Shown here one piece after another: positions 1 through 7,538 of a stretch of 34,013 bases of DNA. Both the position numbers and the translations under genes were made by a program. Each line of letters begins with the position of its first letter. The stretch's first letter is position 1. The notes beneath the pieces are model-generated. The model was given only the letters and a program-made list of their open reading frames with translations, had not been told where the DNA came from and did not search any database. This DNA comes from an uncultured Collinsella sp. (GTDB lineage Bacteria; Actinomycetota; Coriobacteriia; Coriobacteriales; Coriobacteriaceae), in NCBI GenBank assembly GCA_900545665.1, contig UQZU01000024.1:1-34013 (forward strand), read 5' to 3'.

Positions 1-44
1 TGACACGGAAGAGGTCAGAAGTTCAAATCTTCTAACGCCCACCA
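1..44 (+). tRNA. tRNA-Val(GAC), 3' part only
   Basis: The window opens inside a tRNA at position U33. Anticodon GAC is at 2-4, followed by the 3' half of the anticodon stem (7-11), a five-base variable loop (12-16), a T arm with stem AGAAG/CTTCT and canonical loop TTCAAAT (17-33), the acceptor 3' strand (34-40), discriminator A41 and an encoded CCA (42-44). The 5' half lies outside the window. The identity is read from the position of the anticodon relative to the T arm; it would be wrong if the anticodon stem were offset by one base. Confidence 0.9.
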
Positions 45-52
45 AATGTTCG

Positions 53-88
53 CAGTCCAGAGGCTTTGCTTCTGGACTGTTTTGTTTT
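53..88 (+). terminator. Rho-independent terminator after tRNA-Val
   Basis: A perfect 9-bp stem CAGTCCAGA (53-61) / TCTGGACTG (71-79) with a 9-nt loop is followed by TTTTGTTTT (80-88). It lies nine bases after the tRNA CCA end and closes the tRNA transcript. Confidence 0.9.
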
Positions 89-393
89 ATGCCGCCAAAC
101 ATGCCAGCAAATTTTGATCCAAGGTCTGTATGCGATGGTCTTCGTATTCCGTAGGGGTGCCGGCAGATTGCATACGTCCTGGCCGAGCGTGACCGCAACA
201 TGTTGGTCAAGCATAATCTTTTGGATTCTTTTGGCGTGAGTGGCTTGGTTTTAGTAGGATTTGTCAGTGGCTTGACTAAGGGGGTTTTATAGCTGCCATG
301 CAGGTAGCCGTGTTGGTAACGTTTTACCGACTTGTCAAATACCCCTCATTTATAATGCGTCTGCAAAATGACTAATTGCTTTGACCTGCTGAA
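89..393. other. Gene-free stretch between tRNA and nrdD promoter
   Basis: About 300 bp without a convincing gene: short open frames on either strand lack a ribosome binding site and recognisable sequence. A perfect TATAAT is at 351-356, but the nearest -35-like TTGTCA (332-337) is only 13 bp away, so a promoter is not well supported. Gene-free DNA downstream of a tRNA is a common place for integrase remnants or attachment sites, but none is recognisable here. Confidence 0.5.
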
Positions 394-443
394 ACACTAT
401 ATGTTGTGTTTGACCTAAAAAAAGAATACAGGATATAGATGCA
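394..443 (+). promoter_or_regulatory. nrdD promoter with NrdR-box-like operators
   Basis: The 16-mer ACACTATATGTTGTGT (394-409) closely resembles the NrdR box, an AT-centred palindrome of the ACAC...TGTGT type. It abuts a -35 TTGACC (410-415), and TATAGA (434-439) is a possible -10 at an 18-bp spacing. A weaker second box (428-443) covers the -10, with box centres 34 bp apart. NrdR is the ATP/dATP-sensing repressor of ribonucleotide reductase operons and normally binds paired boxes over the promoter, so this arrangement fits the nrdD gene downstream. The first box is strong, the second is degenerate. Confidence 0.7.
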
Positions 444-445
444 TC

Positions 446-666
446 TTTGTCGTATGATAGATGGCGGACAGAGAACGAAGACCTTAATTGCCTCTTTTGA
501 ACGTGTCCTTGAGCCGCTTGATCGGCTCCTGGGAATGTCCGCATAGAGGCTTATGGTTTATCGAGAACACAGATTGCGCGACGGCGCCGCAAGACAGGGG
601 CAAGCCCTGCCGGGCATCGTTTGGCTCTGAAGCGCAATGAGGCTACGACGCGAAAGAGGCAAGAGG
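446..666 (+). other. Structured 5' leader of nrdD
   Basis: If the promoter at 410-439 is used, the nrdD message has a leader of about 220 nt. It contains a 6-bp hairpin GAGCCG/CGGCTC (511-528), a 5-bp hairpin CAGGG/CCCTG (595-609), and a long-range pair TTGCGC (574-579) / GCGCAA (632-637) enclosing the latter. I recognise no known riboswitch family. The last 30 bases are an in-frame extension of nrdD that I do not regard as coding. Confidence 0.35.
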
Positions 667-2889
667 ATGAAGATCATCAAGCGCAGCGGCACCGAGGTTG
701 TCTTTGACATCGATAAGATTGTCAATGCCATCCGCGCCGCTAACTTGGAGGTCGAGGAGAGCTCTCGTCTAACCGACCGCCAGGTGGTTTATGCGGCGCA
801 AAACGTCGCCGAGGCATGCGAGAACGCGGGCCACACCGTTTCGGTCGAGGAGATCCAGGATTTGGTCGAGGACGAGATCATGCGTCTCGACTGCTACGAG
901 GTTGCCCGCCACTACATCATCTATCGCTATGTTCAGAGCCTGAAGCGCCAGAAGAACACGACCGATGACAAGATCCTGTCGCTGATCGAGTGCAATAACG
1001 AAGAGGTCAAGCAGGAGAACTCCAACAAGAACCCGACCGTCAACTCCGTTCAGCGCGACTATATGGCTGGCGAGATTTCCAAGGACCTGACCCAGCGCGT
1101 GCTGCTGCCTCAGGAGATCGTGGATGCCCATAATGAGGGTCTGATCCATTTCCACGATTCGGATTACTTTGCCCAGCATATGCACAACTGCGATCTGGTG
1201 AACCTGGAGGACATGCTCCAGAACGGCACTGTTATTTCGGGCACGCTGATTGAGAAGCCGCACAGCTTCTCGACCGCCTGCAATATTGCGACGCAGATTA
1301 TCGCCCAGGTTGCTTCCTCCCAGTACGGCGGCCAGTCCATCTCGCTGACCCATCTTGCCCCCTTTGTTGAGGTGAGCCGTCAAAAGATTCGTGGCGAGGT
1401 CGCCCGCGAGCTCGAGGAGCTCGGCGTTTCCGCATCTCCCGAAAAGGTTCGCGAGGTCGTTGAGGATCGCCTGCGTGACGAGATCCGTCGCGGCGTCCAG
1501 ACGATTCAGTATCAGGTCGTGACCCTTATGACCACCAATGGCCAGGCGCCGTTCGTGACGGTCTTTATGTATCTTAACGAGGCCCGTACGCCTCAGGAGA
1601 AGCACGACCTTGCCATGATCGTGGAGGAGACGCTTCGCCAGCGCTACGAGGGCGTTAAGAACGAGGCCGGCGTGTGGATTACCCCGGCATTCCCCAAGCT
1701 TATCTATGTACTCGAGGACGATAACGTTCACGAGGATTCCCCGTACTTCTACCTGACCCAGCTGGCTGCCAAGTGCACCGCCAAGCGCATGGTGCCCGAT
1801 TACATCTCCGAGAAGAAGATGCGCGAGCTCAAGCTGTCTAAGGGCGAGACCGCCGGCAACGGCGATTGCTACACCTGCATGGGTTGCCGCAGTTTCCTGA
1901 CGCCCGACCGTTCGGGCAACGGTTTTAACAACGTTGCCAACGCGCTGAACTACGACCCGAACAAGCCCAAGTACTATGGTCGCTTTAACCAGGGCGTTGT
2001 GACCATCAACCTGCCTGATGTCGCACTGAGCTCGCACCAGGATATGGACAAGTTCTGGAAGATCTTCGATGAGCGCCTTGAGCTGTGCCACCGTGCCCTG
2101 CTGTGCCGTCATGAGCGCCTGATGGGTACACTTTCTGACGCCGCGCCGATTCTTTGGCAATACGGCGCCCTGGCGCGTCTGAAGAAGGGCGAGACGATCG
2201 ACAAGCTGCTCGTGGGCGGATACTCTACGATCAGCTTGGGCTATGCCGGCCTGTATGAGTGCGTTAAGTACATGACGGGTCACAGCCACACCGAGAAGGA
2301 GGGCACGCCGTTTGCCATGGCCGTCATGCAGCACATGAACGACAAGTGCGCCGAGTGGAAGGCCGAAAGCGATATCGACTTCTCGCTGTACGGCACCCCG
2401 CTTGAGTCGACGACCTACAAGTTTGCCAAGTGCCTGCAGCGCCGTTTTGGCATTATCCCGGGCGTGACGGACAAGGGCTACATTACCAACAGCTATCACG
2501 TCCATGTGTCCGAGGAGATCGACGCATTCGACAAGCTCAAGTTCGAGGGTATGTTCCAGCAGCTTTCGCCGGGCGGTGCCATCTCCTACGTCGAGGTTCC
2601 CAACATGCAGGACAACCTCAAGGCTGTCATTCGCGTGATGCAGTACATCTACGACAACATCATGTACGCCGAGCTCAACACCAAGAGCGACTACTGCCAG
2701 GTGTGCGGCTACGACGGTGAGATCAAGATTGTCGAGGACGATGGCAAGCTGGTGTGGGAGTGCCCCAACTGCGGCAACCGCGACCAGGAGAAGATGAATG
2801 TCGCTCGTCGTACGTGCGGCTACATCGGTACCCAGTTCTGGAACCAGGGTCGAACCGAGGAGATCCGCGACCGCGTGCTGCATCTCTAA
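667..2889 (+). CDS. nrdD: Anaerobic ribonucleoside-triphosphate reductase (class III), NrdD
   Basis: Reduces ribonucleoside triphosphates to deoxyribonucleotides in the absence of oxygen with a glycyl radical, usually with formate as reductant. The 740-residue protein starts with an ATP-cone (about residues 1-90) for allosteric control. A cysteine cluster at C401/C404/C407 lies in the catalytic domain, the C-terminal zinc site is C677/C680/C699/C702, and the radical-site motif RTCGY places the glycyl radical at G718. Length is typical for the family. I chose ATG 667 because AAAGAGG lies about eight bases upstream; an in-frame ATG at 637 would add ten basic residues without a ribosome binding site. 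The activase gene nrdG follows but is separated by an unusually long, palindrome-rich spacer. Confidence 0.97.
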   Translation: MKIIKRSGTEVVFDIDKIVNAIRAANLEVEESSRLTDRQVVYAAQNVAEACENAGHTVSVEEIQDLVEDEIMRLDCYEVARHYIIYRYVQSLKRQKNTTDDKILSLIECNNEEVKQENSNKNPTVNSVQRDYMAGEISKDLTQRVLLPQEIVDAHNEGLIHFHDSDYFAQHMHNCDLVNLEDMLQNGTVISGTLIEKPHSFSTACNIATQIIAQVASSQYGGQSISLTHLAPFVEVSRQKIRGEVARELEELGVSASPEKVREVVEDRLRDEIRRGVQTIQYQVVTLMTTNGQAPFVTVFMYLNEARTPQEKHDLAMIVEETLRQRYEGVKNEAGVWITPAFPKLIYVLEDDNVHEDSPYFYLTQLAAKCTAKRMVPDYISEKKMRELKLSKGETAGNGDCYTCMGCRSFLTPDRSGNGFNNVANALNYDPNKPKYYGRFNQGVVTINLPDVALSSHQDMDKFWKIFDERLELCHRALLCRHERLMGTLSDAAPILWQYGALARLKKGETIDKLLVGGYSTISLGYAGLYECVKYMTGHSHTEKEGTPFAMAVMQHMNDKCAEWKAESDIDFSLYGTPLESTTYKFAKCLQRRFGIIPGVTDKGYITNSYHVHVSEEIDAFDKLKFEGMFQQLSPGGAISYVEVPNMQDNLKAVIRVMQYIYDNIMYAELNTKSDYCQVCGYDGEIKIVEDDGKLVWECPNCGNRDQEKMNVARRTCGYIGTQFWNQGRTEEIRDRVLHL

Positions 2890-2900
2890 TAACCATCCCA

Positions 2901-3037
2901 GGCTGCCCCGTAGCGAGGCCCCGGACCTTTACTCGCTATTTCGGACAGTCCTGGCTCACGACGGAGGCGCCACTGGCGCCTCCTGTTCGTGCGGAACTCA
3001 TATCGAGCAAAGGTCCGGGGCCTCGCTACGGGCAGCC
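2901..3037. repeat. Long inverted-repeat (MITE-like) element between nrdD and nrdG
   Basis: Two arms of about 34 bp (2901-2935 and 3004-3037) are complementary except for one extra C and one A/G difference. The core carries a second perfect palindrome GGAGGCGCC-ACT-GGCGCCTCC (2963-2983) that extends through CACGA/TCGTG. The whole 137-bp block would fold into one very stable branched hairpin as RNA or cruciform as DNA. It encodes nothing recognisable. It could be a non-autonomous mobile repeat or a processing/termination structure between nrdD and nrdG. No clear target duplication flanks it. Confidence 0.75.
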
Positions 3038-3102
3038 AAGTTGATGTAGCTGAGATGCGGCATGCGGTCTGCTCACTCCTCGAAGTTCTTAGCGGAAATA
3101 AT

Positions 3103-3150
3103 TTGAGCTGCAGCTGCGATTTACTTGCGATGGCGGTTGAGCTGCAGCTG
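3103..3150. repeat. Direct repeat of a 14-mer containing the palindrome AGCTGCAGCT
   Basis: TTGAGCTGCAGCTG occurs at 3103-3116 and again at 3137-3150, start to start 34 bp. Each copy contains the 10-bp palindrome AGCTGCAGCT. The spacing of roughly three helical turns would put both on one face of the DNA, as for a paired operator, but no protein family is recognised. Confidence 0.5.
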
Positions 3151-3199
3151 AGTATTTATTGGACCTCGAACCCTATGCTCGATGTTCGCTTCGTTCATT

Positions 3200-3313
3200 G
3201 AGTTACCCTTTGCATGAGGCCGGGACATATCGTCCCGCCCGCAGTTTCGCAGGCCGAAGGCCGAGAATGTTTGAGGACGGGAAGATATGTCCCGGCCTCC
3301 CGGGAGAGTTACC
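3200..3313. repeat. 98-bp hairpin insert flanked by 8-bp direct repeats, upstream of nrdG
   Basis: GAGTTACC occurs at 3200-3207 and 3306-3313 and encloses 98 bp. Inside, 22-bp arms (3216-3237 and 3278-3299) pair with a single mismatch, and a small GGCC/GGCC hairpin (3252-3262) sits in the loop. The flanking 8-mers look like a target-site duplication from insertion of a miniature element. The right edge supplies GGGAG (3302-3306), which now serves as the nrdG ribosome binding site. The arms do not reach the duplicated 8-mers exactly, so insertion is an inference. Confidence 0.6.
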
Positions 3314-3314
3314 T

Positions 3315-3896
3315 ATGAACTACGCGAACATTAAGTATTTCGATATTGCTGATGGTGAAGGCGTTCGTACTTCTCTGTTTGTGAGCGGGTGCCGTCGTGG
3401 GTGCAAGAATTGCTTTAACTCTGTCGCGTGGGACTTTGCTGCGGGCGAGCCGTTCGATCGCGCCGTCGAGGATAAGATTATCGAGAGTCTCGATCATCCC
3501 TTTATCGATGGCCTGACGATTCTGGGTGGCGAGCCTATGGAGCCCGAGAATCAGGCGGGGCTTGTTGACTTTATCGAGCGCGTGCGTGCGGCCTATCCTG
3601 CTGGGTCGGGCAAGACCATTTGGTGCTTTACCGGTGACGTGCTCGAGGAGCTTATGCCGGGTGGCCGTCATCATACCGAGGTGACGGACCGTATCCTGGC
3701 CTGCCTCGACATGTTGGTGGACGGCCCGTTCGTTCAGGATCTGTACGATATCTCGTTGCGCTTTAGGGGCTCGAGCAATCAGCGCGTGATCGACATGAAC
3801 GCCACGCGCGCTCGTGCTGCACGTGAGGGCGTTGCGCTTTGCGATGCTGTGGAGCTTTGGCGGGACGATCCGGTCTATTCGACCCATACTATGTAG
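3315..3896 (+). CDS. nrdG: Anaerobic ribonucleotide reductase activating protein, NrdG
   Basis: A radical-SAM activase that uses a [4Fe-4S] cluster and S-adenosylmethionine to generate the glycyl radical on NrdD. The 193-residue protein has the cluster motif CxxxCxxC at C26/C30/C33, followed by the GGEP motif and a TGD motif typical of activases. ATG 3315 is chosen because GGGAG (3302-3306) lies eight bases upstream and the protein begins with the normal NrdG N terminus; longer in-frame starts would read through the palindromic insert. Its separation from nrdD by about 425 bp of hairpins is unusual, since these genes are normally adjacent. Confidence 0.95.
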   Translation: MNYANIKYFDIADGEGVRTSLFVSGCRRGCKNCFNSVAWDFAAGEPFDRAVEDKIIESLDHPFIDGLTILGGEPMEPENQAGLVDFIERVRAAYPAGSGKTIWCFTGDVLEELMPGGRHHTEVTDRILACLDMLVDGPFVQDLYDISLRFRGSSNQRVIDMNATRARAAREGVALCDAVELWRDDPVYSTHTM

Positions 3897-3963
3897 CTGG
3901 CAGAGGTTGCGTGCCGGCGTGGTACCATAGTGCGAACGCGAAATCGAAAAAAGTGAGGCCCAG

Positions 3964-4521
3964 ATGGTCGATCAGGAAAAAGTCGAGACTGCCATTAAGC
4001 TGCTGCTTGAAGGTATAGGCGAGGACCCAACTCGTGAGGGCCTGCTGGAGACTCCGGCACGCGTCGCCCGTATGTATGGCGAGATTGCCGGCGGTATGGA
4101 CCAGAGTGCCGAGGAGCACCTGTCCAAAACTTTTGCCGTCGCTTCGAACGATTTGGTTATCGAGCGCGACATTACGTTCTACTCGCTGTGCGAGCATCAT
4201 CTGCTGCCGTTTTATGGTAAGGCTGCGATCGGCTATATCCCTAACGGTCGCGTGGCAGGTCTGTCTAAGCTTGCCCGCACGGTTGAGGTCTATGCCCGTC
4301 GTCTGCAGCTGCAGGAGCAGCTGTGCGCGCAGGTTGCCGATGCCCTCATGGAGTATCTCGCTCCCCAGGGAGCGATTGTGCTCATGGAAGCTGAACATAT
4401 GTGCATGACCATGCGCGGCGTGCAAAAGCCTGGCACCAAGACCGTGACGCTCGCTCGTCGCGGCGTCTTTGAGGCCGATCCGGCGCTCGAGGAGCGATTC
4501 TTTAGGATGCTGGGACGCTAA
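3964..4521 (+). CDS. folE: GTP cyclohydrolase I, FolE
   Basis: Converts GTP to 7,8-dihydroneopterin triphosphate, the first step of folate synthesis. The 185-residue protein has the zinc ligands of the family: C76 and H79 in the CEHH motif and C147 in EHMCM, and it ends in the conserved region around RGVQKPGTKT (151-160). Length is typical. The start has GTGAGG eight bases upstream. It is the first gene of a tight folE - HD protein - folB operon; an extended -10-like TGGTACCAT (3920-3928) upstream may be its promoter, though no -35 is visible. Confidence 0.96.
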   Translation: MVDQEKVETAIKLLLEGIGEDPTREGLLETPARVARMYGEIAGGMDQSAEEHLSKTFAVASNDLVIERDITFYSLCEHHLLPFYGKAAIGYIPNGRVAGLSKLARTVEVYARRLQLQEQLCAQVADALMEYLAPQGAIVLMEAEHMCMTMRGVQKPGTKTVTLARRGVFEADPALEERFFRMLGR

Positions 4522-4523
4522 CT

Positions 4524-5105
4524 ATGCGAGTCGTCAACGACTTTACATCGAATACTGACGAGGGAACGCCGCGTCGCGGTTTTATGGCTTCGGGCCTGGC
4601 GCCTTTTGGTGCCATGCCTCGCATTGATTACATCTGTGCCAACGGTCTGTTCCGGCGGCACCTGGGCAACATTGCACAGTTGGAATCGGGGCGCATCTTC
4701 TGCCGCCACGGTATTGACCATCTGCTGGATGTCGCGCGCATTATGTGGATTAAGAATCTCGAGGAACAGCTCGAATTTGACCGCGAGATCATCTACGCCA
4801 CGGCACTTCTTCACGATATCGGCAAAGATGAACAGTATGAATCGGGTATATCCCATGATGTTGCAAGCGAACGCGTCGCTGATGCGATTCTCGGCGGTAT
4901 GCCCGATGACGTAGCGTTTGAGCCGGCCGATGCCGCAGCCATTAAGACGGCCATTCTGGGCCATCGAAAGCTGCGCGTGAACAGCCAACCGCTTGAGCGT
5001 CTGCTCTATGCAGCCGACAAAGCGTCGCGCGCCTGCTTTGCATGCCCCGCGCGCAATGCTTGCAACTGGAGCGATGATAAAAAGAACCTGTCGATTCGCG
5101 TCTAG
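4524..5105 (+). CDS. HD-domain phosphohydrolase in the folate operon
   Basis: Protein of 193 residues with the metal-binding pattern of HD hydrolases: H62 and H66 in the RHGIDH stretch, the HD doublet H97-D98 in LLHDIGK, and a further H111-D112. Its start lies two bases after the folE stop, so translation is probably coupled. A cysteine-rich tail (ACFACPARNAC) could bind metal. HD proteins act on phosphoesters and often on nucleotides. Its place between folE and folB suggests that it may remove phosphates from dihydroneopterin triphosphate, a step whose enzyme differs or is unknown in many bacteria; that is inference from position only. It could also be a general nucleotidase. Confidence 0.85.
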   Translation: MRVVNDFTSNTDEGTPRRGFMASGLAPFGAMPRIDYICANGLFRRHLGNIAQLESGRIFCRHGIDHLLDVARIMWIKNLEEQLEFDREIIYATALLHDIGKDEQYESGISHDVASERVADAILGGMPDDVAFEPADAAAIKTAILGHRKLRVNSQPLERLLYAADKASRACFACPARNACNWSDDKKNLSIRV

Positions 5106-5148
5106 TTAGTTTACGCGGTCGGGGTTCTAAACGAAGGAGACGATCGCG

Positions 5149-5634
5149 ATGAGTAACAAGAAACTGCCCGAGAATGCAACCAAGACTGAAGGCGCCGAGC
5201 TCGCCCGCCGTGGAAGGGGCGAAATATCCACCGCAACGGCGGTGCCCCACGTGAGCTATGACGATCTGCGCCATGCTGACCGCATTACTATCGACGGTCT
5301 CGAGGTCTTTGCCAACCACGGTGTGTATCCCGAAGAGAACGCGCTGGGCCAGAAGTTCATCGTGTCCTTGGTGCTCTATGCCGACCTGCGTGCAGCGGGG
5401 GAGCACGACAACCTGGATGCCTCGATTGATTACGGCTCGGTGTGTCACGATGTCGATGGCTATCTGCGCGAGCATACGTTTAAACTCATCGAGGCGGCAG
5501 CCGAGGGTGTGGCCCAGATGCTGCTGCGTCGTTACCCCTTGCTGCTTGGCGTGCGTGTTAAGCTCGATAAGCCCTGGGCTCCCGTCGGTCTTCCCCTGGC
5601 AAGCTGCGGCGTCGAGATCGAGCGCGTGCGCTAG
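5149..5634 (+). CDS. folB: Dihydroneopterin aldolase, FolB
   Basis: Cleaves dihydroneopterin to 6-hydroxymethyl-dihydropterin and glycolaldehyde. The family domain begins near residue 46 (ITIDGLEVFANHGVYPEE, with the conserved glutamate at 62-63) and contains the expected VKLDKPWAP near the C terminus with the catalytic lysine. At 161 residues it is longer than the usual ~120 because of a 45-residue polar N-terminal extension. The start is nonetheless supported by AAGGAG upstream of ATG 5149. It follows the HD gene after 43 bp. The next pathway genes, folK and folP, are not in this window, and the neighbouring gene is on the other strand. Confidence 0.93.
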   Translation: MSNKKLPENATKTEGAELARRGRGEISTATAVPHVSYDDLRHADRITIDGLEVFANHGVYPEENALGQKFIVSLVLYADLRAAGEHDNLDASIDYGSVCHDVDGYLREHTFKLIEAAAEGVAQMLLRRYPLLLGVRVKLDKPWAPVGLPLASCGVEIERVR

Positions 5635-5640
5635 TCGACG

Positions 5641-6417
5641 CTAGAGCTTGTTGAGGGGCGGCTGCTTGAGCCGCTGCGACAGAGCTCTATTGTTGGGACA
5701 GTACGTGTCGAGCAGGGCGTGAAACCGCTGATTGTGGCTTGGCTCGAGCAGGTGGACGAGCTCGTGGGCGACAACCATGTCGAGACACTCGATGGGATAG
5801 GCGGCTAGTTCGCGTGCGATGCGAACGGCACCGGATTTGGGCGTGCATGAGCCCCAGCGCGTTTTCATGCTGCGCACGGAGACGCGGGCCACGGTGACAC
5901 CCATTGAGATTTCGTATGCGTGCACCATATCGCGCAGCGCCGATGTGACTTCGGACGTATAGAGCTGGTCGATGCGGGTCTGGAGCTCATCGGGCGTCTG
6001 GCCGTCGAGGATTGCGCGCCGCTTGGCCTGTGGGCGTTCGTTCGATTTGTCGGCGCCCATAAAACTTGCGAAGGTGGCCTGCTTGGGCCGCAGTGCGGGT
6101 GATGTAAAGTTGTGATCGAGCGCATCTTGTACCGTGATGGGCTTGCCCCAAAGTGCAATGATGGACGAGGGGCTGAGCGGCTCTCGTGCCGTCGCCTGAC
6201 GTTGCCCGCGCTGGGCAAGTCGACCGATAATCCAGGTGCTGTTGCGCTTCACAAACGCTTCGATACGCTCGCGGCTGGCGCCGAGCGGTGCGCTGGCGTG
6301 GACCTCACCGCTCGATGTGACGCGTAGGTTCAAGTTCTTGACGCGCTTTTTGGTAACGACGACGGGGATGGATGTGCCATCCGGTCGGGATACGGTAGTC
6401 GTAAATTGCTGCGTCAA
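5641..6417 (-). CDS. YgjP/WLM-type metal-dependent hydrolase (DUF45)
   Basis: Zinc metallopeptidase-like protein of unknown substrate, about 258 residues. The HELVH motif (H218, E219, H222) with a following histidine near 228 in EPSHNQRF marks the zinc site; the N-terminal region has the basic KKRVKNLNLRV strand typical of the family. I place the start at TTG 6415-6417 because GAAGGA (6424-6429) is six bases upstream. Longer in-frame starts at 6450 (ATG) and 6480 (TTG) have no ribosome binding site and would run through a hairpin at 6441-6474. It converges on folB with six bases between stops. Confidence 0.85.
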   Translation of the reverse strand: MTQQFTTTVSRPDGTSIPVVVTKKRVKNLNLRVTSSGEVHASAPLGASRERIEAFVKRNSTWIIGRLAQRGQRQATAREPLSPSSIIALWGKPITVQDALDHNFTSPALRPKQATFASFMGADKSNERPQAKRRAILDGQTPDELQTRIDQLYTSEVTSALRDMVHAYEISMGVTVARVSVRSMKTRWGSCTPKSGAVRIARELAAYPIECLDMVVAHELVHLLEPSHNQRFHALLDTYCPNNRALSQRLKQPPLNKL

Positions 6418-6440
6418 AAGCGGTCCTTCAGATTGGGGAC

Positions 6441-6474
6441 GGGCCGGCATGTCGACCGTTCGGTATGCCGGCCC
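6441..6474 (-). terminator. Hairpin between dipeptidase and metallopeptidase genes
   Basis: A perfect 10-bp stem GGGCCGGCAT (6441-6450) / ATGCCGGCCC (6465-6474) with a 14-nt loop lies just downstream of the dipeptidase stop on the minus strand. There is no U-tract on either side, so it may stabilise the 3' end or act as a weak terminator. Confidence 0.45.
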
Positions 6475-6491
6475 GCTCAAGGGATGTGAAA

Positions 6492-7505
6492 TTAATAACG
6501 CTCAAAGAAGGCAAGCGCGTTATCGCTGCAGAGCTTTTGCATCACGGTCTTGCCAAAATGCTTGGAGAGCATGTTCTGGAACTCGGGCATCTTGCTGGCA
6601 TCGGAGAGGAAAGCGGGCACCGTGGCACCGTCCCAGTCGCCGCCGAGCGCGATGACGTCCTCGCCGCCCAGGTCGAGCCAGTGCTCGATATGTGCCGCCA
6701 GCTGGTCGAAGGTGACGTCTGCGGCGGTCTTGTCGGTTGCGTCGTTGGAAAGGAACTCGCTGCAGTAGTTGAGGCCGACGATGCCGCCCATGTCGCGAAT
6801 GGTGCGGAACTGGTCGTCGGTGAGGTTGCGCTTAACGCCGCAAACTGCACGAGAGTTGGAGTGGCTGGCGACGAAGGGACGTGTGGCGTGGGCGACAACC
6901 TCGTCAAAGCACTCATCGTTGAGGTGGGAGACGTCAAGCACCATGCCGGCGTGCTCCATCTGCGTAAGTGCCTCGATGCCGGCGGCGGTGAGGCCGGCGT
7001 GGGTATCGTGTCCGCTCGCGAGCGGTCCCTGCGCATTCCAGCTGAGCGATGACATGAGTACGCCCAAGCTCTTGAGCACCTCGATCAGCGCGGGGTCCTC
7101 GGCAAAGAACGTGGCGTTTTCGATGGTGTGGATGCAGGCGACCTTGCCGTCTTTGAGCGCGGGGCGAATGTCTGCCGCGCTGCGTACGTTGACCATGCGG
7201 TCGTGGTTGAGCATTGCCTGGCCGCTCATATGCGCCATGATCTGCGCCTGGAAGCGCGCGGCGTGGGCGGTGGGAATCTCATCGGGGACAAACGTGGCGA
7301 AGCACTGTGCCCATGGCGTGTTGCCGATCTTTGCGAGCGAGATGGCGCAGGCGTTGCCCTCGATGAGGTCGAAATCTTGCGGATGCGTTTCGTCGCCGGG
7401 GAAATAACCGTCGGTGCCGGCGGTAAAGCGCAGGTCGAGATCGAGCGTGGCCCAGCCGATGCGGTCGGCGGTGTCGCAGTGTAGGTCAAATACGGGATAT
7501 GCCAT
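6492..7505 (-). CDS. Membrane dipeptidase family protein (renal dipeptidase, M19)
   Basis: Metal-dependent hydrolase of the amidohydrolase fold that cleaves dipeptides, often with D-residues at the C-terminal position. The 337-residue protein begins with the metal motif FDLHCDT, has HTIENATFF, an LDVSHLND stretch, the conserved SHSNSRAVC and RNLTDDQ sequences, and ends with ALGGDWDGA, all in family order. ATG 7505 is chosen because GGAGGAACC precedes it; an upstream in-frame start would add ten residues without support. No signal peptide is visible, so a cytoplasmic location is likely. It is transcribed away from the FKBP gene. Confidence 0.93.
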   Translation of the reverse strand: MAYPVFDLHCDTADRIGWATLDLDLRFTAGTDGYFPGDETHPQDFDLIEGNACAISLAKIGNTPWAQCFATFVPDEIPTAHAARFQAQIMAHMSGQAMLNHDRMVNVRSAADIRPALKDGKVACIHTIENATFFAEDPALIEVLKSLGVLMSSLSWNAQGPLASGHDTHAGLTAAGIEALTQMEHAGMVLDVSHLNDECFDEVVAHATRPFVASHSNSRAVCGVKRNLTDDQFRTIRDMGGIVGLNYCSEFLSNDATDKTAADVTFDQLAAHIEHWLDLGGEDVIALGGDWDGATVPAFLSDASKMPEFQNMLSKHFGKTVMQKLCSDNALAFFERY

Positions 7506-7538
7506 GGTTCCTCCGGTTGCAGCGTTTCTTTGCAAACT

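Noticed and set aside
350..544. 64-residue open frame on the minus strand upstream of nrdD
   Set aside because: It overlaps the nrdD promoter and NrdR box, has no ribosome binding site and no recognisable sequence.
565..640. Possible cobalamin riboswitch in the nrdD leader (CAGGGGCAAGCCCTGCC resembles a B12 box)
   Set aside because: The stretch is explained by a simple hairpin, and the other conserved core segments of the cobalamin aptamer could not be found upstream.
3159..3314. N-terminal extension of nrdG starting at 3159
   Set aside because: It would be translated from the palindromic insert, lacks family similarity, and ATG 3315 has its own ribosome binding site.
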